Shown here: positions 42,901 to 51,034 of the stretch, piece after piece
Layout of the letters: every line of letters begins with the position of its first letter
How positions within the stretch are numbered: position 1 is the first letter of the stretch
Source: Pontibacter litorisediminis
GTDB taxonomy: Bacteria; Bacteroidota; Bacteroidia; Cytophagales; Hymenobacteraceae
NCBI RefSeq assembly: GCF_029360645.1
Contig: NZ_JARDUA010000001.1
Coordinates: 310,001-374,000, forward strand
Length of the DNA: 64,000 nucleotides
Direction of reading: 5' to 3'
Notes under the pieces: generated by a model
Told to the model about the DNA's origin: nothing
The model's input: only the letters and a program-made list of their open reading frames with translations
Database searches by the model: none
Made by a program: the position numbers and the translations under genes

Positions 42901-43386
42901 TTCGACTTTGAGACGCAGACCGTACAGCGCCAGCAGAACCGTAAGCTCCACTACGCCCTGGCCCGCATCGCCTTTGCCCAGGAACTGGACAAGGTGCTGC
43001 GCCAAATGGTGTACGAGGGCATCATCAGCGAGCGCGAAAAGCCGGAGCTTAAGCAGAAACTGACGCAGGTGCTCAAGCATCCGAAGCTAGGCCGCTACTT
43101 TACTAACCAGGTGGTAGTTGAGCATGAGAAGGAAGTACTCGATGCCCGCGCCTACCTCTACAAGCCTGACCGCATTGTTTTCGACGGGGAGGCCGTGGTG
43201 CTGATCGAGTTTAAAACGCCGCCACCTGAGCCGGAGCACAAGTATAAGCTGGACCATTACGCCGTGCGTTTCCGGCAGCTCGGTTACCAGAACGTGAGGT
43301 GCGTGCTCTACTATTTCGAAACAGAGGAGGTGAAGGAGTGGCAGTACGGCGGCAAGAAGGCAGAGCAGTTGGGGCTGGAGCTGTAA
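39970..43386 (+). CDS. AddA-like UvrD-family helicase/nuclease
   Basis: Double-strand-break repair helicase-nuclease subunit, 1138 aa from ATG 39970 (a second ATG at 39988, MPSVFKIY, is also possible; starts upstream of the terminator at 39849-39880 are excluded). Superfamily 1 motifs: I SSSAGSGKTYNLTKEYL (P-loop near residues 17-23), Ia AITFTNDAAAEMKERIL, II HILIDEFQDTSVLQW, III VVGDAKQAIYRWRGGE, IV SVNYRSRSEIIDFNN, V ITSIHKSKGLAYPIVII and VI LYVAFTRPVDRLYLIG. The C-terminal 150 residues hold a PD-(D/E)xK nuclease, PDRIVFDGEAVVLIEFKT. The organisation is that of AddA. The AddB-like partner lies 0.8 kb downstream, beyond a VOC gene and repeat-rich spacers. Confidence 0.92.
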   Translation: MYRYNAMPSVFKIYSSSAGSGKTYNLTKEYLKLALHTSDPDYYRSVLAITFTNDAAAEMKERILGALRNFNDKGISEKEQQKSETLLQQITQELQAEYPEEQLDKEEVRRRAAALFRQILYNYSDFSVSTIDSFVNKIVQAFTRELNIPQNFEVDLDSNTLLSTAVSLLLDKVTDSKEDLLSQTLEQYALEKAREGKSWTLLPDDLMDFARNLLNEQVYEAITDLQQLSLEDFKEVREQLYLVQQQVAETVQEAAQQAVQLFEQADVSPADLYQSTRGIWSYFNTWLKTVDLNYGNNYARQTIEDDKWYAGKASAYAKAQIESIKQPLTDLYYHIESIKAQYAATFTLVQQVVPHLYKVSLLNELEKCLQEIKLDKNTVHISEFNKRIIDIVLKEPVPFIYERLGEKYRHILIDEFQDTSVLQWNNLLPLVDNALASGHFSMVVGDAKQAIYRWRGGEMEQILHLYKNSTRQLYENRRHGPLIRERYESVDQALQPQNLSVNYRSRSEIIDFNNELFTFISQGHPEFGMFTSIYDKDFAQQVPTGSDKSGGHIQVLFTHDDDLNYKYDLNSCERTEDFYEGYAHKELLTYDESTLNMVLQLVQQALSEGYGLQDIAILCRTNQKSKLIAKFLKERKYDIISQDSLSLQFAEVINLIIAMFRVFNRPNDSLAKSEALYLVCKVSLGVLPDVEMTKTIADIANDKENQSFFDQLRVFGLDVQERETGNLSIYELTEKLIRIFDLLGKNNESEYLFRFLDLVLEYSLKHSNNLNNFLAYWDVQKEKLSINTPKNRDAITITSIHKSKGLAYPIVIIPFADWSTEPKRGSLMWSALPEEVSVTGKLRSVAVNISSKLENTTLAKQYSTEIEKTFIENLNMLYVAFTRPVDRLYLIGNAKDLLEERKAPKLDGQARNVSHILYRYLVHKELWAFGQHCYQLAQGRPQSINHRPTNEKAYFLDHLTSADWEQRLKIKQHANNVFDFETQTVQRQQNRKLHYALARIAFAQELDKVLRQMVYEGIISEREKPELKQKLTQVLKHPKLGRYFTNQVVVEHEKEVLDARAYLYKPDRIVFDGEAVVLIEFKTPPPEPEHKYKLDHYAVRFRQLGYQNVRCVLYYFETEEVKEWQYGGKKAEQLGLEL

Positions 43387-43390
43387 GCAA

Positions 43391-43575
43391 AGTGTCCCCT
43401 TGAGGGGACTACGGGGGTGTAAAGGCAATAATAAGAAACTTGCACAAAATGTAAACTCCCCTCTTACTCCCCTCAAGGGGAGAGTTGGGCTTTACTATGA
43501 TGATGTTTTAAGTGTAGATAACAAATAAAACCTGAATACCCCTCCTTTTTTAGGAGGGAACAAAGGGGGAGGTAA
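43391..43575. repeat. Repeat-rich spacer with CCCCTTGAGGGG-type inverted repeats
   Basis: Three hairpin elements lie in 190 bp. GTCCCCTTGAGGGGAC plus CTACGGGGGTGT (about 43393-43420) is matched in opposite orientation by about 43455-43490 (AAACTCCCCTCTTACTCCCC then TCAAGGGGAGAGTT), so the two are inverted copies of one element. A third unit at about 43537-43572 (CCCCTCC, six T, AGGAGGG, AACAAAGGGGGA) has the same C/G-run character. They look like dispersed intergenic repeats able to form stable RNA hairpins. Confidence 0.6.
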
Positions 43576-43577
43576 CC

Positions 43578-44012
43578 ATGGAACAACGATTAACACTGAT
43601 CACCTTGGGCGTGCGAAACCTGCAACGCGCAAGAGAATTTTACCAGAACGTATTTGGGTGGCAGCCTACGGAGAGCGACTCAGAAAGCATTGTTTTCTTT
43701 CAGCTGAACGGCATGCAGTTGGCGCTCTTCCCGCAGGAGTCGTTGGCTGACGATGCAGGTGTACCATCGGAAGGAAGCGGCTTTAAGAAATTTACTTTAG
43801 CTTATAACGTACGCTCGGAGCAAGAGGTGGATGAGCTGGTAGCGCATTTGGAACAGAAAGGCGCTACAGTAGTAAAGCGCCCGGAGAAAGTGTTCTGGGG
43901 CGGCTACAGCAGCTACATCTCCGACCCGGACGACAACCTGTGGGAGATTGCCTATAACCCGTTTCTGCTTCCCGATGAGCCGAAAGGACACCGGCATACT
44001 TCTATTCATTAA
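43578..44012 (+). CDS. VOC family (glyoxalase/bleomycin-resistance fold) protein
   Basis: A 144-residue protein with the paired beta-alpha-beta-beta-beta modules of the vicinal oxygen chelate superfamily. First module: LTLITLGVRNLQRAREFYQN then VFGWQPTE and IVFFQLNGMQLALFPQ. Second module: FTLAYNVRSEQEVDELVAHL then GATVVKRPEKVFWGGYSSYI and DPDDNLWEIAYNP, the last with the Glu commonly used as metal ligand. The reaction is unknown. It sits between the addA-like and addB-like genes, with repeat-rich spacers on both sides, which suggests a later insertion there. Confidence 0.85.
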   Translation: MEQRLTLITLGVRNLQRAREFYQNVFGWQPTESDSESIVFFQLNGMQLALFPQESLADDAGVPSEGSGFKKFTLAYNVRSEQEVDELVAHLEQKGATVVKRPEKVFWGGYSSYISDPDDNLWEIAYNPFLLPDEPKGHRHTSIH

Positions 44013-44019
44013 AGGTCAG

Positions 44020-44226
44020 GATCTACAGGATTTTAAGATGTACAGAATTAACCTACCTGACACAGGTGGAGGCTTTCACCAGAGGTAAAAAGTAATGGTA
44101 CTCTCATCCTGAAAGAATCTTGGACTGGAGGGCTAAGTCATTGGCGAATCTCAAACAAGATCTTTTAGAATGACATAAAAGTTAGTCTGTACATTCAATC
44201 ACTCATTCACCCATTCAAAATCATTC
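44020..44226. repeat. Spacer with short direct repeats before addB
   Basis: GATCTACAGGATT (44020-44032) and GATGTACAGAATT (44037-44049) are a 17-bp-period direct repeat. Near the end (44194-44226) the sequence repeats CATTCA-like units (ACATTCAATCACTCATTCAC then CCATTCAAAATCATTC). The middle shows no clear feature. The gene starts at GTG 44231 right after the repeats. Confidence 0.45.
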
Positions 44227-44230
44227 CTCC

Positions 44231-47140
44231 GTGCAAACCTTTCTGGAGCTAACGGCTAAATACGTTTACGAGAAGTATAAGGAGAACATCAGCGAACTGT
44301 GCATTGTGCTTCCTTCCAGGCGTGCGAGCTTTTTCTTTAAAACCGCGCTGGCGCAGGCGGCCCCCGAGCCAATCTGGTCTCCGGAGGTGTATGCCATGGA
44401 GGACTTTATCCGCAGCCTCTCCAAAACGGATGTGCTGGAGCCGATAAACCTGCAACTGGAGCTGTTTGACCTCATGCGTGAGCAGGACCCGAAGCTCGAC
44501 TTCGACAACTTCGTGACCTGGGCCGGCACCTTGCTGGAGGACTTCAGCCGCATCGACCAGAACCTGGTGGACACGAAGAAGCTGTTTGAGTACCTGGGCG
44601 AGGCGAAGGCGCTGGAGCGCTGGGACCCGAAGTTCCTGGGCAAGGAGCTCTCCCCTACCCTCAAAAAGTATTTCAGCCTCTGGGATAACATTGAGAAAAC
44701 CTACCACAAACTGCAGGACCGGCTGCTGGCCAACAAGCAGGCCTACACCGGTATGGCTTTCCGGAAGGTGGCTAAAAGTATAGAAAGTATCGCCAAGGAC
44801 AGTGACTGCCAGCAGTACATCTTCATTGGCCTTAACAGCCTCACCCGCTCCGAAGAAAAGATCATTCGAACATTACTAAAGCACGATAAGGCGGAGGTGC
44901 TTTTTGATACGGATGATTTTTACATGGACGAGCAGGGCCTGAGCAACCGCGCCGGAAGCTTTTTGCGCCAGTACAAAAGCACCTGGAATTTGCCTGAGTG
45001 GCGCTGGCAACAGAACCTGCTGCTAACGGACGAGAAAGGGATCAACGTGATTGGTGTGGCCAATGCCAGCATGCAGGGCAAACTGGCGGGGCAACTGCTG
45101 CAGGAGATTCGCGAGCAGAACCCGCATGCCCAAACCGCCATCGTGTTGCCCGATGAAACCCTGCTCCTGCCGGTGCTGCATTCCATCCCGGAGGATGTAC
45201 CGACTTATAACGTCACCATGGGCCTCAGTTTCCGTGGTACGCCGCTGTTCAACCTCATCGACCTGCTCTTTGAGGTGCACCTGACGGGCGTGACGCAACT
45301 GCAGAACTCGGGCTATAAAGTATACCAGTACCACCACCTCAGCGTCACTAAGCTGCTCACCCACCCTTTTATCCGGCGCTATGAGCTGTCCTTAAACGAT
45401 GATCCGGAGCAGGCTAAGTACCATGGCATGATTCAGCAGGTGCTGGACAAGATGGTGCGGGAGAACCGCGTGCTCATCACGGCGCAGGAACTCATCGACC
45501 TGAGCCAGCACCACCCACTCTTCGAGGTACTGTTCCGCACCTGGCGCGACTGCGACGACATCATCGTGGCCATGTATGAGCTCATCGAGCTGCTTCGCCA
45601 GGTATACACGCACGGCCGCAACAGCATCGAGACGGAGTACCTCTACATCTTTTATACCTTGGTCAAGCGCCTGGATACCATTTTCGACTGCCGGGAGCAC
45701 AAAATTTCGGTGCGTAGTTTCCGCAAGTTTTTGTATGAGTTGATCTCTCAGACCAGGTTGCCGTTCAGCGGGGAGCCGATCTCAGAGGTGCAGATCATGG
45801 GTATGCTGGAAACGCGCGCGCTGGATTTCGAGAACCTGATCATCCTGTCGGTAAACGAAAACGTGCTGCCGGCGCCGAAGCGCCAGGAGAGCCTGATGCC
45901 CTACGATGTGCTGCGGGAGTTCGGGCTGCCGACCTATGCCGAAACAGAGGGCGCCATGGCCTACAACTTCTACCGCCTGCTGCAGCGCGCCAAGAAAGTG
46001 AACCTGCTTTACGTGCTACCTTCCGACACCTACGGCTCGGGTGAGAAAAGCCGGTTTATACTTCAGTTGCAAAATGATCTGGCGCTGCGCAACCCCAAGA
46101 TCAGGTTTCGCGACATGATCGCAGCGGTAGAGCAGCAGGAAATGCGCGCATACGAAGAGGATATCGTGGTGGGGAAATCACCGGAGGTGATTGGGCAGCT
46201 GCGGCAGGAGCTGGAGCGTGGCCTTTATCCTTCGCACCTGAACATGTACATCAATTGCTCCCTGCAGTACTACTTTACCCGCATCGCCAAAATGCAGGAG
46301 GTAGATGAGGTAGAGGAGCAGTTGGGTGCTGACCAGTTCGGCACCATCGTGCACCAGGTGCTGGAGGATTTTTTCCGCCCACATGAGCAAAGCGGCGAGC
46401 CCATACTTGCCGGGCATGTGGAGCAGATGCTACAGGCGCTGCCGGATAAGGTAAAAGCAGAATTCAGTAAAGTTACGCTGGGTGCCAAACCGGAGCGCGG
46501 CATGAATTACCTGCTCTACAAAGTTGCCGTGGAGGTGCTGGACAAATACCTGCAAAAGCTGAAGGATTCGGAGGAGTTGCCGCTGTACGTGCTGCGCCTG
46601 GAGGAAACCCTGGCCACCATACTTCCGGTGCAGGTGGGCGACGAGGTGGTAAATGTGCGCATCGCCGGCAAAGCTGACCGCATCGACCTGACCGGCCACG
46701 AGCTGCGCGTGATCGACTACAAGACCGGCAAGGTGGAGCAAAACCAGCTGCGCATAAAGCCGGAGGATGTGGCGCTGCATTTTCTCACCGATCAAAAGTA
46801 TAGTAAGGCGCGGCAGCTTTGGCTATACGAGTACGTGCTGAAGCGGGTGCTGGAGGAGCAACCGCAAACTATACTTCGCAACGCCAGTCACATCGCGCCG
46901 CTAAGCTTAAACCCCAAATCCGGCATCCTCTCCTTCCGCAACCTGGAGCCGGGCGTGCTGTCGTCGGAGTTTAATTTTATGGAGGAAGACGGTGCCACAC
47001 CGAAGGATTTTGTGGAGGCTTCGGAAGAGCTGTTGGGCGATTTCGTGCGCCGCATGCTGGATCCGGAGGAGCCAATCCAGAAAACCAAAGACCTGGATGT
47101 GTGCCAGTGGTGCGCCTATAAGGGTATCTGCGCCCGGTAA
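44231..47140 (+). CDS. AddB-like PD-(D/E)xK exonuclease with a four-cysteine Fe-S motif
   Basis: Partner subunit of the AddA-like helicase, 969 aa from a GTG start. The body is a RecC/AddB-type inactive helicase: no P-loop is present, and the protein begins near the segment ELCIVLPSRRASFFFKTALA, which corresponds to the part after Walker A in B. subtilis AddB. Later blocks include IMGMLETRALDFENLIILSV and NENVLPAPKRQESLMPYDVL. The C-terminal nuclease has GTIVHQVLEDFF, ELRVIDYKTGKVE (the D-x-K motif) and RQLWLYEYVL. Cys676 (MYINCSLQYYF) with C958, C961 and C967 (VCQWCAYKGIC) match the four cysteines that hold a 4Fe-4S cluster in AddB. It would process DNA ends together with AddA. Confidence 0.88.
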   Translation: MQTFLELTAKYVYEKYKENISELCIVLPSRRASFFFKTALAQAAPEPIWSPEVYAMEDFIRSLSKTDVLEPINLQLELFDLMREQDPKLDFDNFVTWAGTLLEDFSRIDQNLVDTKKLFEYLGEAKALERWDPKFLGKELSPTLKKYFSLWDNIEKTYHKLQDRLLANKQAYTGMAFRKVAKSIESIAKDSDCQQYIFIGLNSLTRSEEKIIRTLLKHDKAEVLFDTDDFYMDEQGLSNRAGSFLRQYKSTWNLPEWRWQQNLLLTDEKGINVIGVANASMQGKLAGQLLQEIREQNPHAQTAIVLPDETLLLPVLHSIPEDVPTYNVTMGLSFRGTPLFNLIDLLFEVHLTGVTQLQNSGYKVYQYHHLSVTKLLTHPFIRRYELSLNDDPEQAKYHGMIQQVLDKMVRENRVLITAQELIDLSQHHPLFEVLFRTWRDCDDIIVAMYELIELLRQVYTHGRNSIETEYLYIFYTLVKRLDTIFDCREHKISVRSFRKFLYELISQTRLPFSGEPISEVQIMGMLETRALDFENLIILSVNENVLPAPKRQESLMPYDVLREFGLPTYAETEGAMAYNFYRLLQRAKKVNLLYVLPSDTYGSGEKSRFILQLQNDLALRNPKIRFRDMIAAVEQQEMRAYEEDIVVGKSPEVIGQLRQELERGLYPSHLNMYINCSLQYYFTRIAKMQEVDEVEEQLGADQFGTIVHQVLEDFFRPHEQSGEPILAGHVEQMLQALPDKVKAEFSKVTLGAKPERGMNYLLYKVAVEVLDKYLQKLKDSEELPLYVLRLEETLATILPVQVGDEVVNVRIAGKADRIDLTGHELRVIDYKTGKVEQNQLRIKPEDVALHFLTDQKYSKARQLWLYEYVLKRVLEEQPQTILRNASHIAPLSLNPKSGILSFRNLEPGVLSSEFNFMEEDGATPKDFVEASEELLGDFVRRMLDPEEPIQKTKDLDVCQWCAYKGICAR

Positions 47141-47239
47141 GGAGATAACCATGGCAACTGCCGCTGTTTTAACTGAACATCCGTATATCTAGGGATAGCG
47201 ATTTAAAGTAGCGGTATTTTTCCATAAGCACCCTCCTAC

Positions 47240-48532
47240 ATGAAAACAGTCTATACGCTTTTATTCTTGCTGTTGACAGCCCCATGCATCACCTTGGCTC
47301 AGGTTAACTTCAAACCAGGCGTAGTGGTCACGAACGGAGACACCCTGCGTGGATACATCAATTACCAGGAGTGGATAAAAAGCCCTGAGTCCATCCAATT
47401 CAAGATCAGCCAGGCCTCTACCGTAAGCCGACGTTTTACAGCGCAGAACAGCGACTTTTTTGAGGTGACAGGATATGAGGCTTATCAGAAGTATAGTGGC
47501 CCCATCAGCATGAACTCCCTTACGACGGGTACCTTTCCGACGGGGCCTGACCTTGCCGCGGTAACCGATACCGTGTTTTTAAAAGAGATCGCCACTGGCC
47601 CCTTTATCTCTCTCCTTTCCTTTACGGACGGCATCAAAACAAGGTATTTTGTAAAGGATAGGCAACATGCTACTGCGCAGGAACTAGTGTATGTAAAGCA
47701 CCTGGATGCCCAGAACCTGCGTTCTATTCAATCTTTGACCCCCTATAGGGGGCAGTTGTGGGGACTCGCTACTAAGTATGGCCGAGGCACCGCAGCGCTG
47801 GAACACAAGATCAAAAAAGTAAAATACACAGAGAAAGAATTACGCCAAGTGGTTCACCTGATCAACGGGCTAAGCGAAGGTCAAAGTGAGCAGCTGGAGA
47901 AGAAGCTCTCCAAAAACAGGTTGCTGCTTGGTGCCGGCCTGCTTAGGGGCACCATGAGCTATAGGGAGATAGACGGCTCCAAAGAAAGCCAACAAATGTC
48001 TGTTGCTTACTCTCCTGCCCTTGTGGTGGGTTTCGATACCTTCCTGAACCGCCATACCAGGCGCCTGCTCATTCGTTCCGAGCTAACGGCCTCACAGGTA
48101 AACCATACTATTCAGAAGGTAAGAAGGTGGGCCGGTACTGATTCGCGGGAGAACAATGAGTACGACCTTAGCTACTATTCCTTCTCTTTTAGCCCCCAAA
48201 TCATCTATAACCTCTACCATACGGATGAGCTAAAGCTTTATGTTGGCGGGGGTATTGAAGCCACTTACTCCTCCTTCACAAAGAACACGTTGCGGGTCAG
48301 CAGGTATTACTACGGTAACAGCACGGGGCAACCCGATTATACGACAACCAGAGACAACTACGCCGCTTTATATAACCTGTGGTATTCCGTGCCGCTGCGG
48401 GTGGGTGTGATCAGTTCAGATAAGTATGACCTGGGCCTTGTTTATTATAAAGTACTAGAGCCTGGTCTCAATGCTTCCTTCCGGCACAATAGCCTCAAAA
48501 TAAGTTTCAATTACCTCTTTACCAAAAGGTAA
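47240..48532 (+). CDS. Outer membrane beta-barrel protein of unknown function
   Basis: A 430-residue exported protein (signal MKTVYTLLFLLLTAPCITLA-Q). Residues 22-200 form a soluble domain beginning VNFKPGVVVTNGDTLRGYIN, a pattern seen at the start of other Bacteroidota exported proteins. Residues about 235-430 alternate polar and aromatic residues and look like an eight-stranded OMP barrel (LLLGAGLLRGTMSYREID, LKLYVGGGIEATYSSFTK), ending ISFNYLFTKR with an aromatic in the final strand. No function is recognised. It starts 99 bp after the AddB-like gene, with no clear terminator between them. Confidence 0.7.
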   Translation: MKTVYTLLFLLLTAPCITLAQVNFKPGVVVTNGDTLRGYINYQEWIKSPESIQFKISQASTVSRRFTAQNSDFFEVTGYEAYQKYSGPISMNSLTTGTFPTGPDLAAVTDTVFLKEIATGPFISLLSFTDGIKTRYFVKDRQHATAQELVYVKHLDAQNLRSIQSLTPYRGQLWGLATKYGRGTAALEHKIKKVKYTEKELRQVVHLINGLSEGQSEQLEKKLSKNRLLLGAGLLRGTMSYREIDGSKESQQMSVAYSPALVVGFDTFLNRHTRRLLIRSELTASQVNHTIQKVRRWAGTDSRENNEYDLSYYSFSFSPQIIYNLYHTDELKLYVGGGIEATYSSFTKNTLRVSRYYYGNSTGQPDYTTTRDNYAALYNLWYSVPLRVGVISSDKYDLGLVYYKVLEPGLNASFRHNSLKISFNYLFTKR

Positions 48533-48725
48533 GGCTGTGGCCACCAACACGTTTTAAAGCTATGAAAAGTTGAAGCACCTAACTATATTTCTTTATTTGA
48601 CGTGTAACACGAGCTGCAAGAAAACGCGCTTACCAAAAAGGGTAACCTAGTATAAAATGTAGCAGGACTTAAGCATTCTACTACAGAGAGCTAATTTAAA
48701 TCCTTGGCACAAGTATGGATCTCCA

Positions 48726-49826
48726 ATGAACAGGCTTTTAAACATATTGAGCAAGCTTGGGCTGACCTTGCAGATCGTGAAAACAGCCTTTGCCGCTGCC
48801 ATTTCCTGGTTTATTGCCTCTAGCCTGCTGCACTCCGAGTACCCCTACTTTGCGGCAGTGGCGGCCATCATTACTGTGCAGGTGACGGTGGCAGACTCTG
48901 TTAACAAAGCTTCGCAACGCATCATCGGCATTATTGGAGGTGTTTTAATCAGCATGCTCCTGGGCCACTGGTTCGACATCGGCACTGTTTCTATCTTCTT
49001 TATCATTTTGATTGGAATGGGAATAGCCAAAGCCTTCCGAATGAACCCACAGATCATTTCGCAGGTGGCGATCAGCTCGCTGCTGGTCCTGGCTTTCGGG
49101 CAGACAAAAGCGGCCTATGCCTATGAGCGTATCTTTGAAACGATACTTGGCTCAGGCATAGCCGTGCTGATCAATGCCTTGATCATTCCGCTAGACGCAG
49201 TACCGCAGGTGGAGAAGCGCATAACCGCCTACTGTAAGTTATGTGCTACTACCCTGCAGGGACTTACTGCGCTGCTGAACAACTCCGGTACACGCTTAAA
49301 GACAGGCAGAACAGAGGTGAATAAACTGATAAAGGAAGCGGCAGATTGTCGAAAGGCTTTTGAACTGGCGGAGCAGAGTTTAAAGTATAACCCCTTGCTC
49401 ACCCACAAACGCGAAACCTTAAAACGCCTGGGAGCCGACCTCCGGCTATTAAGAAGCATTACCATACAAATCAGGGGGATCAGGAGAAGCCTAGCTGACC
49501 TGCAGCTGAACAGCACCTTCCAGGGCAGTTACGCAGGAAAAGCGCAACTTAATTTGGCGGTGGCGGCTACAGCCAATTGCATCGACGCCTTCGGCCAAAC
49601 GATTGTCGACCGGTCTGGGGAAAAGATGGACAGGCTATACGAGGCGATTCAGCTAGCAAGGCAGGAACAGGCCCGCTGCCTGGAGAGCCTGCCCTTGGTT
49701 ACTTCCCCGCCTGTGCTACAGGACATGGGTAGCATTCTCACGGATCTTAGCCGCATTGTGGCCGAAACAGAGCGCCCAGCTAGTGAAGAAGAAGTAGAAA
49801 CTGGGGCAATAGAGAGCTCCGTTTAA
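48726..49826 (+). CDS. FUSC/aromatic acid exporter family membrane protein
   Basis: A 366-residue inner-membrane protein. The N-terminal 160 residues contain about six membrane helices with the ArAE_1/FUSC signature: KTAFAAAISWFIASSLL, SEYPYFAAVAAIITVQVTVA, SQRIIGIIGGVLISMLLG, SIFFIILIGMGIAKAF and LGSGIAVLINALIIP. The rest is a soluble helical domain with heptad-like Leu. Relatives export aromatic carboxylic acids or are of unknown role. The spacer upstream carries an 11-bp palindrome CGTGTAACACG at 48601-48611. A terminator follows. Confidence 0.83.
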   Translation: MNRLLNILSKLGLTLQIVKTAFAAAISWFIASSLLHSEYPYFAAVAAIITVQVTVADSVNKASQRIIGIIGGVLISMLLGHWFDIGTVSIFFIILIGMGIAKAFRMNPQIISQVAISSLLVLAFGQTKAAYAYERIFETILGSGIAVLINALIIPLDAVPQVEKRITAYCKLCATTLQGLTALLNNSGTRLKTGRTEVNKLIKEAADCRKAFELAEQSLKYNPLLTHKRETLKRLGADLRLLRSITIQIRGIRRSLADLQLNSTFQGSYAGKAQLNLAVAATANCIDAFGQTIVDRSGEKMDRLYEAIQLARQEQARCLESLPLVTSPPVLQDMGSILTDLSRIVAETERPASEEEVETGAIESSV

Positions 49827-49841
49827 AAAGCGCCTTATTTC

Positions 49842-49875
49842 TTATAGCCCCGCACCATAAAGCACGGGGCTATAA
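49842..49875. terminator. Bidirectional hairpin between the FUSC and aldo/keto reductase genes
   Basis: TTATAGCCCCG / CGGGGCTATAA stem, 12-nt loop; the right arm runs into AAGTATAAG. Confidence 0.7.
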
Positions 49876-49888
49876 GTATAAGCTATCG

Positions 49889-50875
49889 TTATACGTTCAC
49901 GTTTGACATCTGCTCTTCGCGGTACCTGCCTCCGGCAGCAACACCTTTCGGAGCAACGGCCTCGATTTGCCGCAGCTCGTCCGGCGTAAGCGCTACATCC
50001 AGGGCGCCTACATTTTCCTCAAGGTATTTGCGGCGTTTGGTTCCCGGAATGGGCACCAGGTCCTCCCCTTGTGCCAGCAGCCACGCCAGCGCCAGCTGCG
50101 ACGGCGTACACCCTTTCTGCCCAGCCAGCTCCTCTATTTTTTGCACCAGGTCCAGGTTCTTCTGGAAATTCTCACCCTGGAAGCGTGGGGACTGTCTTCT
50201 ATAGTCGTCTTCGGCAAGGTCATCGAATGTTTTGATCTGACCAGTCAGGAAGCCCCTGCCTAACGGACTATACGGTACAAAGCCAATGCCCAGCTCACGG
50301 CAGGCAGGCAGGATGTTGTCTTCCACATCGCGGCTCCACAACGAGTATTCCGTCTGCAGTGCTGTGATCGGGTGTACCTTGTGGGCTCTTTTGATTGTTT
50401 CCACGCCAGCCTCGGAAAGCCCCAGGTACCGCACCTTCCCCTCTTTCACCAGTTCGGCCATAGCACCAACTGTGTCCTCTATTGGTGTGTTCTTATCTAC
50501 CCGGTGTTGGTAATACAGGTCGATGTGGTCTACCCCTAGCCGCTTAAGGCTGGCCTCACAGGCCTGCCTCACATACTCCGGCTTTCCGTTGATGCCCAGG
50601 AAACTGCCGTCTTTTCCCCGTACGTTACCGAATTTAGTGGCTATAATTACCTGGTCCCTTCTGTCGGCAACAGCCTTGCCAATTAGTTCTTCGTTGGCAC
50701 CTACGCCATACATATCGGCCGTGTCCAGAAAATTCACCCCCAGCTCCAGGGCCAGGTGTATGGTGGCTATAGATTCCTTATCGTCGCGGTTGCTGTAGAA
50801 GTCTGACATGCCCATGCAGCCAAGGCCGAGCGCCGATACTTCCAATCCTTGTTTTCCTAGCTTTCTTTTTCTCAT
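49889..50875 (-). CDS. Aldo/keto reductase
   Basis: NADPH-dependent (beta/alpha)8-barrel oxidoreductase of 328 aa, close to the YakC/AKR13 group. Landmarks are [38 protein letters not shown] (catalytic Asp and Tyr), [12 protein letters not shown] (Lys), [20 protein letters not shown] (His), [27 protein letters not shown] and [20 protein letters not shown] (cofactor loop). The substrate, probably a reactive aldehyde or ketone, is unknown. A TetR-like operator lies 23-35 bp upstream of the start. Divergent from a Gfo/Idh/MocA dehydrogenase gene. Confidence 0.93.
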   Translation of the reverse strand: MRKRKLGKQGLEVSALGLGCMGMSDFYSNRDDKESIATIHLALELGVNFLDTADMYGVGANEELIGKAVADRRDQVIIATKFGNVRGKDGSFLGINGKPEYVRQACEASLKRLGVDHIDLYYQHRVDKNTPIEDTVGAMAELVKEGKVRYLGLSEAGVETIKRAHKVHPITALQTEYSLWSRDVEDNILPACRELGIGFVPYSPLGRGFLTGQIKTFDDLAEDDYRRQSPRFQGENFQKNLDLVQKIEELAGQKGCTPSQLALAWLLAQGEDLVPIPGTKRRKYLEENVGALDVALTPDELRQIEAVAPKGVAAGGRYREEQMSNVNV

Positions 50876-50897
50876 CCGTAGTTTATTATATTGTAAG

Positions 50898-50910
50898 TTG
50901 AATGTTCAAT
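50898..50910. promoter_or_regulatory. Operator-like site TTGAATGTTCAA before the aldo/keto reductase
   Basis: TTGAA-TG-TTCAA has perfect arms. Its first 11 bases are the reverse complement of the site before the TetR gene at 16236-16246, suggesting a shared or related TetR-type regulator. Confidence 0.45.
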
Positions 50911-51034
50911 ACCATCAAAAAAGACAGCTATAGTTTACGCGGATGTAGCTATGGCGTATAGGCAAAAGCAGATTATTGGCTTACTTTGGATGAGGCTTCG
51001 CCAAATTTGCTACACAAGGTTAATTAGAATACAC

